Source of the DNA: Cohnella sp. SGD-V74
GTDB lineage: Bacteria > Bacillota > Bacilli > Paenibacillales > Paenibacillaceae
Assembly (NCBI RefSeq): GCF_003001675.1
Contig: NZ_PVYW01000021.1
Location: forward strand, 1 to 64,000
DNA length: 64,000 nt
Reading direction: 5' to 3'
The notes under the pieces are model-generated. The model saw only the letters and a program-made list of their open reading frames with translations. It was not told where the DNA came from and made no database searches. The position numbers were made by a program, and so were the translations under genes. This document shows positions 8,068 through 16,068 of this stretch, in pieces. Positions within the stretch are counted from its first letter, which is position 1, and the number at the start of each line of letters is the position of its first letter.

Positions 8068-8205
8068 CTACAGCCCGAGCTTGTTACCCCGCTCGAGGCG
8101 CTGGATCTGTTTCTCGCCCGAATCGGCTAGCTCGCGGAATTGACTGATCGTCTCGCGCATCTTGGGGAGTGCCTCCTGCTTGTAGGCGCTGATCGAGTCG
8201 AGCGC
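8068..8205 (-). pseudogene. C-terminal fragment resembling a TelA-type protein
   Basis: The minus strand reads ALDSISAYKQEALPKMRETI, then QFRELADSGEKQIQRLERGN and a TAG stop at 8068-8070. This pattern resembles the C-terminus of toxic-anion-resistance (TelA/YceH-type) proteins. Upstream of about 8206 the frame changes and only short unrelated stretches follow, so about 300 residues are missing. The fragment abuts the right edge of the AT-rich island and may have been cut when the island arrived. Family assignment is from memory of the tail alone. Confidence 0.4.
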
Positions 8206-8472
8206 CGACAATGACAGCAGTCGTCAGTCCCAGCATTTTGATGTAATTGTTTGCAGCCACGTCCTGCAGCCCCTTTCACTCCAGTGTAGGCTTGTCCGGC
8301 CACGCAAGCCGCTCATGATAAATATACGGTCAATCTGGAAATCCGTTCCTTTCCCTAAATCTTATCATATTATGCTAGCGTTCGAGGAATGAAAACAAAA
8401 TATGCCGTTTACGCGATCCCAGTTACTGTGTTATTAAAATGGTGTAACATATAGATACTGGGGGGCAATCAA
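8206..8472. other. intergenic region before the MBL-fold gene
   Basis: The first part may hold further decayed pieces of the gene fragment at 8068-8205 in another frame. The remainder is AT-rich and carries the promoter region of the next gene, but I cannot pick a single -35/-10 pair with confidence. Confidence 0.4.
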
Positions 8473-9456
8473 GTGGCTCGACAACGATATTTCAATACGG
8501 ACCCGGCAGCGATACCGAAAACCTTCAAGGAAGTACGCCGCTGGCAGAAGGAACGCAAGGGGAAGATCAAAGATCTAAGCTTCCGGGTCGGACAGGCCGA
8601 GCATAAGCGGCCGTCGCTGCTGGGCAGCAACCGAAGCGAACTGACGATTACCTGGATCGGGCACTCGACGTTTCTTGTGCAGATCGGCGGGTTAACGATT
8701 GTGACGGACCCCGTATGGGCTAACCGAATGGGGTTTGCGCGCAGACTTGAAGAACCGGGGCTCGGGCTGGACGAGATCCCGCCGGTCGATGTGATTCTGC
8801 TCTCGCATTCCCACTATGATCATCTGCACACCGGTTCTTTGAAGCGGTTAAAAGGCTCGCCGGTCGTGCTCGTACCGGAGGGTCTTGGCGGCATGGTGCG
8901 AAAGCTTAGGCGGGGGAGTCAAGTACAAGAGCTGCCTTGGTGGGGACATGTGAGCATCGGCAGCGTAGAGTTTCATTTCGTGCCCTCGCAGCACTGGACA
9001 AGGCGTACGCTCACCGATACGAATACGTCGCTGTGGGGCGGATGGGTGATCAAGCGTACGGCGGCGTCCGTGGCCAACGATGATCCAAAGGACGAATCGA
9101 TTTATTTTGCCGGAGACAGCGGTTATTTTTCCGGCTTTCGCGACATCGGGGCGAAGTTCCCGAACATGACTTACGCGCTTATGCCGATCGGCGCTTATGA
9201 GCCCGAGTGGTTTATGGGCACGCAGCACGTAACGCCGGAGGAAGCGGTTCAGGCTTTCCTTGATGTGGGGGCGAAGCGGTTTATTCCCATGCATTACGGG
9301 GCGTTCCGGCTGGCCGACGACACGACGAAGGAAGCGTTGGATCGCTTGCTGGCGGAATGGGAGCGAAGAGCCTTGGACAGAGACCGTCTGAGGCTGTTCA
9401 AGCATGGGGAGACATTAGTTCATGTGGCAGAAAGAGAAGATGAGGGCTCATCTTAG
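8473..9456 (+). CDS. MBL-fold metal-dependent hydrolase (UlaG/NAPE-PLD-like)
   Basis: The 327-residue protein carries the metallo-beta-lactamase zinc motif HSHYDH near residue 116, preceded by TITWIGHSTFLVQIGGLTIVTDPVW. Later zinc ligands are probably in FAGDSGYFSGF and the MHYGAFRLA segment. The combination of a short basic N-terminal stretch, the GHST strand and a C-terminal GTQHVTPEEA...MHYG block is typical of bacterial relatives of N-acyl-phosphatidylethanolamine phospholipase D and UlaG. The natural substrate is unknown. It has no signal peptide. Start GTG follows a GGGGGG run. The stop codon TAG lies inside the end of a small inverted-repeat element. Confidence 0.8.
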   Translation: MARQRYFNTDPAAIPKTFKEVRRWQKERKGKIKDLSFRVGQAEHKRPSLLGSNRSELTITWIGHSTFLVQIGGLTIVTDPVWANRMGFARRLEEPGLGLDEIPPVDVILLSHSHYDHLHTGSLKRLKGSPVVLVPEGLGGMVRKLRRGSQVQELPWWGHVSIGSVEFHFVPSQHWTRRTLTDTNTSLWGGWVIKRTAASVANDDPKDESIYFAGDSGYFSGFRDIGAKFPNMTYALMPIGAYEPEWFMGTQHVTPEEAVQAFLDVGAKRFIPMHYGAFRLADDTTKEALDRLLAEWERRALDRDRLRLFKHGETLVHVAEREDEGSS

Positions 9457-9538
9457 GGCGTGTCTTCAAACCCGCTCAGGTGCATCTATCACCGCCTTTT
9501 TGCCCCCTACTGTCCTCGGAGTATGAAAACACGCCCTA
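9454..9538. mobile_element. 85-bp miniature inverted-repeat element
   Basis: The left end TAGGGCGTGTCTTCAAAC and the reverse complement of the right end TAGGGCGTGTTTTCATAC agree at 16 of 18 positions. Both ends begin with TA, as in TA-target elements. The element contributes the stop codon of the MBL gene. There is no internal gene. A related but more diverged pair of ends is at 62399-62531. Confidence 0.6.
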
Positions 9539-9555
9539 GGCGGTCCCGCAAAAAA

Positions 9556-9603
9556 GAGCAGTCCACAAAGTCAGTGCAGCGACTGGCTTCGGGTGGACTG
9601 CTC
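9556..9603. terminator. bidirectional terminator between MBL and pirin genes
   Basis: GAGCAGTCCAC (9556-9566) pairs perfectly with GTGGACTGCTC (9593-9603); an inner AGTC/GACT pairing extends it. A-run before and TTCTTG after allow it to end both the rightward MBL transcript and the leftward pirin transcript. Confidence 0.75.
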
Positions 9604-9709
9604 TTCTTGTTTGAATATTGCCGGAATTTAGCCATCCATGCGACGAAGTTGTGTATCACGGAATCGATGAACTTCACCGTGTTTTCTTCCCGTCGAATGT
9701 GTCGGTAGT

Positions 9710-10549
9710 TTAGAACAATCCATTCCTATAATCGCTATAGGCTTGCAAGATCTCTTCTTCCGTGTTCATGACGAAGGGACCCCGTGCAACGACGGGTTCG
9801 CGAACGGGTTCGCCGGCATACAACATAACGCGCATCGGGCTCTCGGCATGAATCTTCAGCTGACTCTGTTCGGAGTTATCTGCCGATCCCATCCATAGCA
9901 TCTGTCCTTTTGCCCCGGGTGCGGCATCCGCTCCGAATGTCCCCTGACCTTCTAAAATGTAGAGAAAGCCATTGTAGCTTCCCGGGAATTGCGGAGAGAC
10001 CGTTGCTCCTGCTTCCAGGCGTATTTCCAGCATCGTTACCGGAGTTACGTTGATCGTGTTAGCGGCTGTATCGCCGTAAGAACCGGAGAATATTCGAACC
10101 TGGGCGCCTTCCTCTTTAACGACGGGCATGTCATTCTTCCGTAGGTCCTGGTATCTGGGAGCAGTCATTTTCGACGTCGAAGGAAGGTTAATCCATAATT
10201 GAAGAAGATCGACTTCCTCATCCTGGGCCGCATCTTCGACATGTTGGACGCCTTTCCCTGCGGTCATCCACTGCGCATCGCCGGGATGAAGGACTCCTTT
10301 TCCATGCTTGTTGTCATAGTGATTGAGATGGCCGTCTATTAGAAAGGTGACAGTCTCTATTCCGCGATGGGGATGAAGGCCGAATACGCCGCTCCGCATA
10401 CGATCGTGCGCCATGAGCAAGAATGGATCGTATTTTTCCCAATTCCCCGGTTCCAATACGACAGCTACTGAATGGATGCTGCTATTGCGCCGGAAAGCGG
10501 GTGTATCGGCACTTAGGATGTTGCGTTCAAAAACAGATGGAGTGGTCAC
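9710..10549 (-). CDS. pirin-family protein (bicupin, YhaK/quercetinase-like)
   Basis: This 279-residue bicupin has the pirin metal motif HPHRGIETVTFLIDG in the first cupin and GKGVQHVED after it, with a complete second cupin ending in FVMNTEEEILQAYSDYRNGLF. Pirins bind iron; some act as quercetin dioxygenases and others as redox sensors. Start is GTG after AAGGAGGTACACAGTC. It is divergent from an HxlR-type regulator across a 155-base region with operator-like repeats, so that regulator probably controls it. The gene ends at the shared terminator. Confidence 0.88.
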   Translation of the reverse strand: MTTPSVFERNILSADTPAFRRNSSIHSVAVVLEPGNWEKYDPFLLMAHDRMRSGVFGLHPHRGIETVTFLIDGHLNHYDNKHGKGVLHPGDAQWMTAGKGVQHVEDAAQDEEVDLLQLWINLPSTSKMTAPRYQDLRKNDMPVVKEEGAQVRIFSGSYGDTAANTINVTPVTMLEIRLEAGATVSPQFPGSYNGFLYILEGQGTFGADAAPGAKGQMLWMGSADNSEQSQLKIHAESPMRVMLYAGEPVREPVVARGPFVMNTEEEILQAYSDYRNGLF

Positions 10550-10622
10550 GACTGTGTACCTCCTTGAAATCTAATCTTTCAATTACTAAAATTAAGTTAC
10601 TATAATTCTTGTCTTATTATAT

Positions 10623-10671
10623 CCCGCTATGCGGGAATGATGAAGTAGGCACCTGAATGTAACAAGGTTAC
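10623..10671. promoter_or_regulatory. operator-like repeats between pirin and hxlR genes
   Basis: Two inverted repeats lie in the divergent region: CCCGC-TAT-GCGGG at 10623-10635 and GTAAC-AAG-GTTAC at 10659-10671. A further GTAAC half-site follows at 10677-10681 and an AGTTACTATAATTC element lies toward the pirin side. The GTAAC repeats are the best candidates for HxlR binding; they lie 34-46 bases before the regulator start. Confidence 0.5.
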
Positions 10672-10704
10672 TTCAATGTAACTATGGTGAGCGGAGGGAG
10701 CAAC

Positions 10705-11037
10705 ATGGACAAAAGACCGGACAATTGCAAAGTAGCGACGGCGCTTGAGGCGATTGTTGGCAAATGGAAGATCGCGATCATGCTTAACTTGCTTCATAAT
10801 CATACGATGAGGTTCGGCGAGCTGCAGCAGGCTATGCCCGGAGTCACGAAGAAAATGCTCACCGCTCATCTTCGCGATCTAGAGGAAGAGGGAATCGTCA
10901 AGCGCGTAGTTTTCCCGCAGGTTCCCCCGAAGGTCGAGTATTCCATGACGGAGTACGGTGCCACGCTTCAGACCATCCTCCATTCCTTGCATGAATGGGG
11001 CGAATCCCACTTGGAGAGAAGGCTGCGGCAACAGTAA
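10705..11037 (+). CDS. HxlR-family transcriptional regulator
   Basis: The 110-residue winged helix protein has the HxlR signature: a cysteine near the start (DNCKVATALEAIVGKWKIAIMLNLL), MRFGELQQAMPGVTKKMLTAHLRDLEEEGIVKR as the recognition part, and YSMTEYGATLQTILHSLHEWG at the end. The single N-terminal cysteine is the residue used by HypR/QorR-type members to sense quinones or electrophiles. ATG at 10705 follows GGAGGGAGCAAC; the upstream GTG frame is not needed. Its divergent partner is a pirin, a typical target. Confidence 0.88.
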   Translation: MDKRPDNCKVATALEAIVGKWKIAIMLNLLHNHTMRFGELQQAMPGVTKKMLTAHLRDLEEEGIVKRVVFPQVPPKVEYSMTEYGATLQTILHSLHEWGESHLERRLRQQ

Positions 11038-11053
11038 TCTTCGAGGAACGCCG

Positions 11054-11106
11054 TTGACAAGACACCAAAAGGTGTCCTATAATAAAAAACGTCACCAAAT
11101 GGTGTC
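11054..11106 (+). promoter_or_regulatory. promoter with twin ArsR-type operators
   Basis: TTGACA (11054-11059) and TATAAT (11078-11083) are separated by 18 bases. The spacer is a perfect palindrome, GACACCAAAAGGTGTC (11061-11076). A second copy with one change, GTCACCAAATGGTGTC (11091-11106), lies just after the -10. The copies are 30 bases apart, nearly three helical turns, so two dimers would sit on the same face and block polymerase. Confidence 0.85.
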
Positions 11107-11149
11107 TGATTGGATGCGACAGATCAGATCCTACATAGGAGAGGGTGTT

Positions 11150-11479
11150 GTGAGCGAGAATAATCCGTTGCGGGACGTGTTTCATGCGATTGCCGATCCG
11201 ACGAGACGCGCGCTCATCCGTCTGCTGGCGGAGGCCCGGGAGCTGCCGCTTCATGAGCTGACGATCCATTTTCGGACGGGGCGCACCGCGGTATCCAAGC
11301 ATTTGACCATATTGAAGGAAGCGGGCCTGGTGTTTGACCGCAAGCTCGGCAGAGAAACGTTATTCAGGCTCAATGCCGCTCCTCTCCGGGAAATTCAGGA
11401 TTGGGTGGCCGACTATAGTAAGTTCTGGAGCGCTAACTTGCAGCGCTTAAACCGACTAATAGAGGAGGAAGATCAATGA
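11150..11479 (+). CDS. ArsR-family winged-helix repressor
   Basis: The 109-residue protein starts at GTG 11150 after AGGAGAGG. It has the ArsR core DVFHAIADPTRRALIRLL, an HTH with FRTGRTAVSKHLTILKEAGLV and a wing DRKLGRETLFRL. There are no cysteine metal motifs, so it belongs to the non-metal SRPBCC-linked group. The last bases overlap the next gene (ATGA), a common arrangement in which the regulator controls itself and an AHSA1-type partner. The palindromes in its promoter are the obvious operators. Confidence 0.88.
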   Translation: MSENNPLRDVFHAIADPTRRALIRLLAEARELPLHELTIHFRTGRTAVSKHLTILKEAGLVFDRKLGRETLFRLNAAPLREIQDWVADYSKFWSANLQRLNRLIEEEDQ

Positions 11480-11895
11480 GCAAGACGTTAACGTTGGACT
11501 TTCAGTACACGACGACGATCGAGAAGCTGTGGAATGCGCTGACCGATTCGGACAAGCTTACGAAGTGGGTAGCCAACATCCAGACCGGAGTGCCGATGGA
11601 GAACGACTTCAAGCCCGTCGTCGGACATCGTTTCCAGTTCCGTACGCAGCCGAGCGAATGGTGGGACGGCGTAATCGAAGGCGAGGTGCTGCTTGTGGAG
11701 CCGCCGAACAAAGTGTCTTACACATGGGGGACCGGCGATGAGCGGCATACGATTACTTGGACGCTGCAAGAGCTGGGGGACGGCAAAGTGAACCTTCATC
11801 TCGAACAAACCGGATTCTCGAACGCTCAAGCGTTCGGAGGTGCGAAGTACGGCTGGAGCAAGTGGTGCGGCAACCTCGAGCAAGTCGTGGCCTAA
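11476..11895 (+). CDS. SRPBCC (AHSA1-type) protein
   Basis: The 139-residue protein shows the START-like fold pattern of AHSA1 domain proteins: TTTIEKLWNALTDSDKLTKWV, then GHRFQFRTQPSEWWDGVIEGEVLLVEPPNKVSYTW, and a final helix with W and Q residues lining the cavity. The ligand is unknown; many such proteins bind small hydrophobic compounds. Translation is coupled to the ArsR gene by a 4-base overlap and both use the promoter at 11054. Confidence 0.85.
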   Translation: MSKTLTLDFQYTTTIEKLWNALTDSDKLTKWVANIQTGVPMENDFKPVVGHRFQFRTQPSEWWDGVIEGEVLLVEPPNKVSYTWGTGDERHTITWTLQELGDGKVNLHLEQTGFSNAQAFGGAKYGWSKWCGNLEQVVA

Positions 11896-11911
11896 GCCGG
11901 GCGTGACCAAG

Positions 11912-11948
11912 ATAAGCCTCTATTCCGAATGGCGGAGTAGAGGCTTAT
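11912..11948 (+). terminator. hairpin after ArsR/SRPBCC operon
   Basis: ATAAGCCTCTA (11912-11922) pairs with TAGAGGCTTAT (11938-11948), with more pairing inside the loop. The U-tract is weak. Confidence 0.5.
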
Positions 11949-12022
11949 TAGCTCTATGCTCCAGCCTCCAAGATCAAGCTCTAAATACGGATGGAATTTT
12001 ACCTTTCCTGGGGGTATCGTGC

Positions 12023-12207
12023 ATGCTATATCGTAAGCCAGGCAATACAGAAATAAGCATTCCTGCTATCGGACAAGGGACCTGGGAAATTTGATAAGAA
12101 CACGGAGAAAGATGAAATTGCGGCATTGCGTTTTGGGATTGCACACGGGCTTAGTCTGATCGATACTGCTGAAGAATATAGCAACGGAGGAGCCGAAAGT
12201 ATTGCCC
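12023..12207 (+). pseudogene. aldo/keto reductase N-terminal remnant, frameshifted
   Basis: The frame from ATG 12023 reads MLYRKPGNTEISIPAIGQGTWEI and stops; one frame over it continues FDKNTEKDEIAALRFGIAHG, LSLIDTAEEYSNGGAESIA. Together these are the first about 60 residues of an aldo/keto reductase, including the catalytic Asp and Tyr region (DTAEEY). A one-base shift near 12085 and loss of the remaining about 200 residues leave it dead. The following 240 bases to 12448 hold no recognisable gene. Confidence 0.8.
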
Positions 12208-12475
12208 ATTGCAAAGAGGAATGGCATAACCGTTATGGGGTATTCGCCATTTGGATATGCTCCTCATGTATTCGGCGCGAAGGGTTTTCCCGAGGTTGGA
12301 TCGCAAGAACGCAATATTTAGGACAGGAGGATTTGGTTACATCCCTAAAGCTGCTTTCCCTTTCTATGCACCGGCTGTCCGGGTCAAAACCGCCGCTCCT
12401 GTTTTTCCTCCCCCTAAATCCGCAATTGTACCCGCCAAAGATTAAAATATGTACCATAATGATTTCCTAGCGTCA
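12208..12475. other. non-coding stretch after the AKR remnant
   Basis: Short open frames on both strands show no family resemblance. The base composition suggests decayed coding sequence, but I could not identify a source. Confidence 0.4.
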
Positions 12476-12476
12476 T

Positions 12477-12505
12477 TTCGGCACAATCCGGCCCCTCGAT
12501 ATAAT
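12477..12505 (+). promoter_or_regulatory. putative promoter of the glycan-uptake operon
   Basis: TATAAT at 12500-12505 is perfect; the -35 is weak (TTCGGC region, 17 bases earlier). A weak -35 would suit activation by the AraC-type response regulator at the end of the locus. Confidence 0.5.
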
Positions 12506-12535
12506 GGGAGCATACTTCAGAGAGGGGGTGCACCC

Positions 12536-13492
12536 GTGCAGCGCGCAGCAGGCGCGAATTCGATGTCGATAAGCGGACCGGTCCGGCGGCCTTCGCTCGT
12601 TATTCGAATGCGCCGTTACTGGTTTCTTTATTTGTTGTTTGTTCCGGTTATCGTCTACTATCTTGTCTTCAGATATTATCCGATCTTCCTGCAGGGCATT
12701 TTGGCGTTTAAGCAGTACAAGCTATCCTCGGGAATATGGGGCAGCCCCTGGGTCGGCTTCGACAATTTCACCTACGTGTTCGCCAGACCGGATTTCTACA
12801 ATGTGCTGGAAAATACGATCGTCATCAGCTTGCTGCGAATCGCGTTCGGATTTTTTCCTCCGATTGTGCTGGCGATCCTGCTGTTTGACCTGCGGTCGTC
12901 GTGGCTTCGCAGAGTCAGTCAGACGATTTTGTACATTCCGCACTTTTTCTCGTGGGTCATCATCTACGGCATTGTGTTCGCCATGTTCTCGAATACGGGG
13001 ATGGTTAATCAATTGATCACGGGCATTGGCGGCAGCGAGCAGAATTTCCTGATGGCTCCGGAATGGTTCCGGCCCTTGATCGTTGGCAGCGGCATCTGGA
13101 AAGAGATCGGTTGGGGAACGATCATTTATTTGGCGGCGCTGACCGGAATCGATCCGTCGATCTACGAAGCGGCGAAGGTGGATGGAGCGGGACCGCTGCA
13201 GCGGATTCGTCACATTACGCTGCCGGGAATTCGTCCGGTCGTCGTCTTCTTATTCACTCTGTCGCTGGGCAGCGTGCTGAACGCCGGCGTGGAGCAAATT
13301 TTGCTGTTTTACAGTCCGGCTACCTACGAGGTCGGCGATATTATCGACACGTTCGTTTTCAGGCAGGGGTTAAATCAATTGCAATACAGCATGGCGACGG
13401 CAGTAGGGTTGTTCCAGTCGGTAATCGGGCTTATCCTGATTCTGTCGGCCAACTGGCTGGCGAAGCGATATGCTGGAACGGGAATTTGGTAA
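12536..13492 (+). CDS. sugar ABC transporter permease (LplB-type)
   Basis: The 318-residue membrane protein has about six hydrophobic helices starting with YWFLYLLFVPVIVYYLVF and the permease EAA loop EAAKVDGAGPLQRIRHITLPGI near residue 220 that docks the ATPase. It belongs to the LplB/YtcP-type CUT1 permeases that go with large lipoproteins. Start GTG 12536 follows GAGAGGGGGTGCACCC; the earlier ATG lies before the promoter. The ATPase is not in the operon, as is usual for this group, which share MsmX. Confidence 0.88.
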   Translation: MQRAAGANSMSISGPVRRPSLVIRMRRYWFLYLLFVPVIVYYLVFRYYPIFLQGILAFKQYKLSSGIWGSPWVGFDNFTYVFARPDFYNVLENTIVISLLRIAFGFFPPIVLAILLFDLRSSWLRRVSQTILYIPHFFSWVIIYGIVFAMFSNTGMVNQLITGIGGSEQNFLMAPEWFRPLIVGSGIWKEIGWGTIIYLAALTGIDPSIYEAAKVDGAGPLQRIRHITLPGIRPVVVFLFTLSLGSVLNAGVEQILLFYSPATYEVGDIIDTFVFRQGLNQLQYSMATAVGLFQSVIGLILILSANWLAKRYAGTGIW

Positions 13493-13505
13493 GGGGGAGA
13501 AAAGA

Positions 13506-14393
13506 ATGTCCAACGGGAACGAAAAAGTGTATCAAGCCGTCTCCTCGGCGATCGTGCTTGGGCTGACCCTGCTGTCCGCCATCCCCCTGATCTACGTCAT
13601 TTCCATGTCATTGGTCAACGAGCAGGAATGGATCGATCGGGGCGGGTTTATTTTATGGCCGCAAAACCCGACCTTAATCGCTTACGAGAGGTTGTTCCAG
13701 GGGACCGCCGTGCTGCAGGCACTGAGCGCAACCGTCGTTCGGACGGTGCTCGGCACCGCGCTTGTTCTCCTGATGACGACGTTGGCGGCTTACGTTCTAT
13801 CGAAGAGGAATTTGCCGGGACGCAAGCCGATGCTGTTCTTTATTCTGGTCACGATCTTGATCGGCGGGGGCCTCATTCCGACGTACCTGGTCGTGCGCGA
13901 TCTGCATCTGCTCGATTCCGTCTGGGCGCTGATCCTTCCGGGGCTGGTCGATAGCTGGAGCGTGCTGGTGCTGAAACAGTTTTTCGAAAACATTCCCGGA
14001 GAGCTGGAGGAATCGGCCGTTATCGACGGAGCGGGGGAAGTGACGTTGATGTGCAAGATTATGATTCCGATGGCGGCGCCGGCTATGGCGGCGATCGGTT
14101 TGTTCATCGGGGTCGCGCATTGGAACTCCTGGTTCGACGCTCTAATCTATCTCGACGATTCGAAATGGCATCCGATTCAGCTGCTGATCCGCAATATGTT
14201 TTCCAGCTCGGAGATCGGAGCGCAGTTCAACAACGCCGGCCAGCACAACGCTTTTAATCCGGTGAACCGCGTATCCGCGGAGTCGCTGAAGATGGCGCTT
14301 GTCGTCATCGGCACGCTGCCGATTCTATGCGTCTACCCGTTCCTCCAGAAGCATTTCATGAAAGGCATGTATTTAGGGGCGGTCAAAGGGTAA
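13506..14393 (+). CDS. sugar ABC transporter permease (YtcP/LplC-type)
   Basis: The 295-residue partner permease starts at ATG 13506 after AAGGGGGAG, 13 bases behind the first permease. It has six hydrophobic segments and an EAA loop EESAVIDGAGEVTLMCKIMIPM. Typical of carbohydrate permeases of this class is the long extracellular insertion near the end and the YPFLQKHFMKGMYLGAVKG terminus. It pairs with the protein from 12536 to form the channel. Confidence 0.9.
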   Translation: MSNGNEKVYQAVSSAIVLGLTLLSAIPLIYVISMSLVNEQEWIDRGGFILWPQNPTLIAYERLFQGTAVLQALSATVVRTVLGTALVLLMTTLAAYVLSKRNLPGRKPMLFFILVTILIGGGLIPTYLVVRDLHLLDSVWALILPGLVDSWSVLVLKQFFENIPGELEESAVIDGAGEVTLMCKIMIPMAAPAMAAIGLFIGVAHWNSWFDALIYLDDSKWHPIQLLIRNMFSSSEIGAQFNNAGQHNAFNPVNRVSAESLKMALVVIGTLPILCVYPFLQKHFMKGMYLGAVKG

Positions 14394-14450
14394 CTGCCGG
14401 GAATACGGGATGAACAAGACACTACATAAAACCGAAGGAGAGATTTAGAC

Positions 14451-16028
14451 ATGGTAAAGTCGTTGACAAAGGGCAAGGTCTGGATGACGGCAGCGCTCGC
14501 CTGCGCAGTTCTGCTGCAGACGGCGTGCGGCAACGGAAACGAGGGAGGAACGGCATCAAGCGCCGATCCTTCCGCATCGGCAACGCAAGGGGCATCCTCC
14601 GAGCGCGTCAATATCGAGCTGATGGAGGTCGGTTGGGTCAATACGCCGGTTGGCGACAACGATCCGTATAAGAAATGGCTCGACGACAAGTTTAACGTCA
14701 ACTTCAAGCTGACGGCGCTGCCCGCGGCCGATCTGGAAGCGAAAATACTGACCCGGTTCGCGAGCCAGGAGCCGCCCGATCTCATTTTTACGTATGACAA
14801 AAACCAGATTCTGAAGCTGCAGTCTCAAGGCGTGCTTATGGAAGACGTGACGCCGTTGCTGGAGAAGCTCCCTTCCATTAATGGTGCGCTTGACGAGAAC
14901 GCCAAAACCTTTACAACGCTGGATGGGAAAATGATCGCGATTCCTCGCCCGCCCGAGCCGGGCAACTGGACGGTTATGGTGCGCAAGGATTGGCTTGCCA
15001 ACCTGGGCTTGGATATTCCGAAGACAAACGACGAATTGATGAACGTCATCCGTAAGTTCACGACGGACGACCCCGACAAGAACGGCAAAGCCGATACGTG
15101 GGGCATCAGCTCGGCGGGGGGCGGCAGCAGCCTGGGCGAGATCGGGAACTTCCAGGGCATGTTCGGCCAGTTCTACGGCTTCTATATTCAGGACAATGCG
15201 GCGGCGCACGCAGTGACCACCGGGGTTCACAAGCAGTTTCTGGACTTCGTCAAAACGCTGGTCGACGAGAAAACGATCGATCCCGACTGGTATACGCAGG
15301 GCTGGGAGCAGCGCAAGCCCAAACTGTTCGGCAACAAGATCGGAGTCGCATGGTACCCGGGCTCAATCGTCGCCGAGCACGAGAGCCTGCAGGAGAACAA
15401 AGGCAATTACGTAGATGTCTGGGAAGCCATCCCGATGCCGAAGGGCTCCGAGAACGGCGGCGTGCGCGGACCTAGCGGGCTGGTGAACGGAATGTATGCG
15501 ATCTCGGCGAATGCAGCCAAGGATCCGGCCAAGCTGGAGAAGATCGCACAGCTGCTCGAAGGCGTCAGCTACCCGAACGACGGTTACTGGGCGCTTCGCT
15601 GGGGCGTCGGCCCCGACGGACAGGAAGTGCTCGATCTGGAGGACGGCTTCAAATTTTATACCGAAGCGCAGGACAAATACCGGAAGGAATATCCGGGCGC
15701 ATGGGATTACGGCACCTGGATCGGGACGAGCCGGGATAAGGTTCTTCAAAGCACGGCCGACGAGCCGAACGCTACGGGCATGAAGCAGCTGGAGCTGGAC
15801 GAGAAGGCCAAAGGGTTCGAAGCGACCAAGAACTACAACGACCTGCTGGAGCTCGATCCGCAGCTCGTATCGGACATCACGAAGATGACGGAGGAGTTCC
15901 AGATCAAATACATTCTCGGCAAGGAAACGGACTACGACAAGTTCGTGGCTAACTGGAAGAAGGCGGGCGGCGAGCGTCTGCTTGAGGATGCGGAGAAGCA
16001 GTTCAAAGCGATGAACTTAATCCAATAA
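14451..16028 (+). CDS. lipoprotein solute-binding protein (LipO-type)
   Basis: The 525-residue protein has a lipoprotein signal (basic MVKSLTKGK, hydrophobic core, lipobox LQTAC at about residues 21-25). The mature part is a large family 1-type sugar-binding protein: FASQEPPDLIFTYDKNQILKLQSQGVLMEDVTPLLEK in the first lobe, KNGKADTWGIS in the hinge region. It would capture an oligosaccharide at the cell surface and pass it to the two permeases just upstream. The ribosome site is GAAGGAGAG. Confidence 0.9.
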   Translation: MVKSLTKGKVWMTAALACAVLLQTACGNGNEGGTASSADPSASATQGASSERVNIELMEVGWVNTPVGDNDPYKKWLDDKFNVNFKLTALPAADLEAKILTRFASQEPPDLIFTYDKNQILKLQSQGVLMEDVTPLLEKLPSINGALDENAKTFTTLDGKMIAIPRPPEPGNWTVMVRKDWLANLGLDIPKTNDELMNVIRKFTTDDPDKNGKADTWGISSAGGGSSLGEIGNFQGMFGQFYGFYIQDNAAAHAVTTGVHKQFLDFVKTLVDEKTIDPDWYTQGWEQRKPKLFGNKIGVAWYPGSIVAEHESLQENKGNYVDVWEAIPMPKGSENGGVRGPSGLVNGMYAISANAAKDPAKLEKIAQLLEGVSYPNDGYWALRWGVGPDGQEVLDLEDGFKFYTEAQDKYRKEYPGAWDYGTWIGTSRDKVLQSTADEPNATGMKQLELDEKAKGFEATKNYNDLLELDPQLVSDITKMTEEFQIKYILGKETDYDKFVANWKKAGGERLLEDAEKQFKAMNLIQ

Positions 16029-16068
16029 TTCGCTAAGCGCTACGAATCTATCGAGAGGGGACTGGACT

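Noticed and set aside
9460..9708. 82-codon plus frame after the MBL gene.
   Set aside because: Runs across an inverted-repeat element and a terminator and has no ribosome site.
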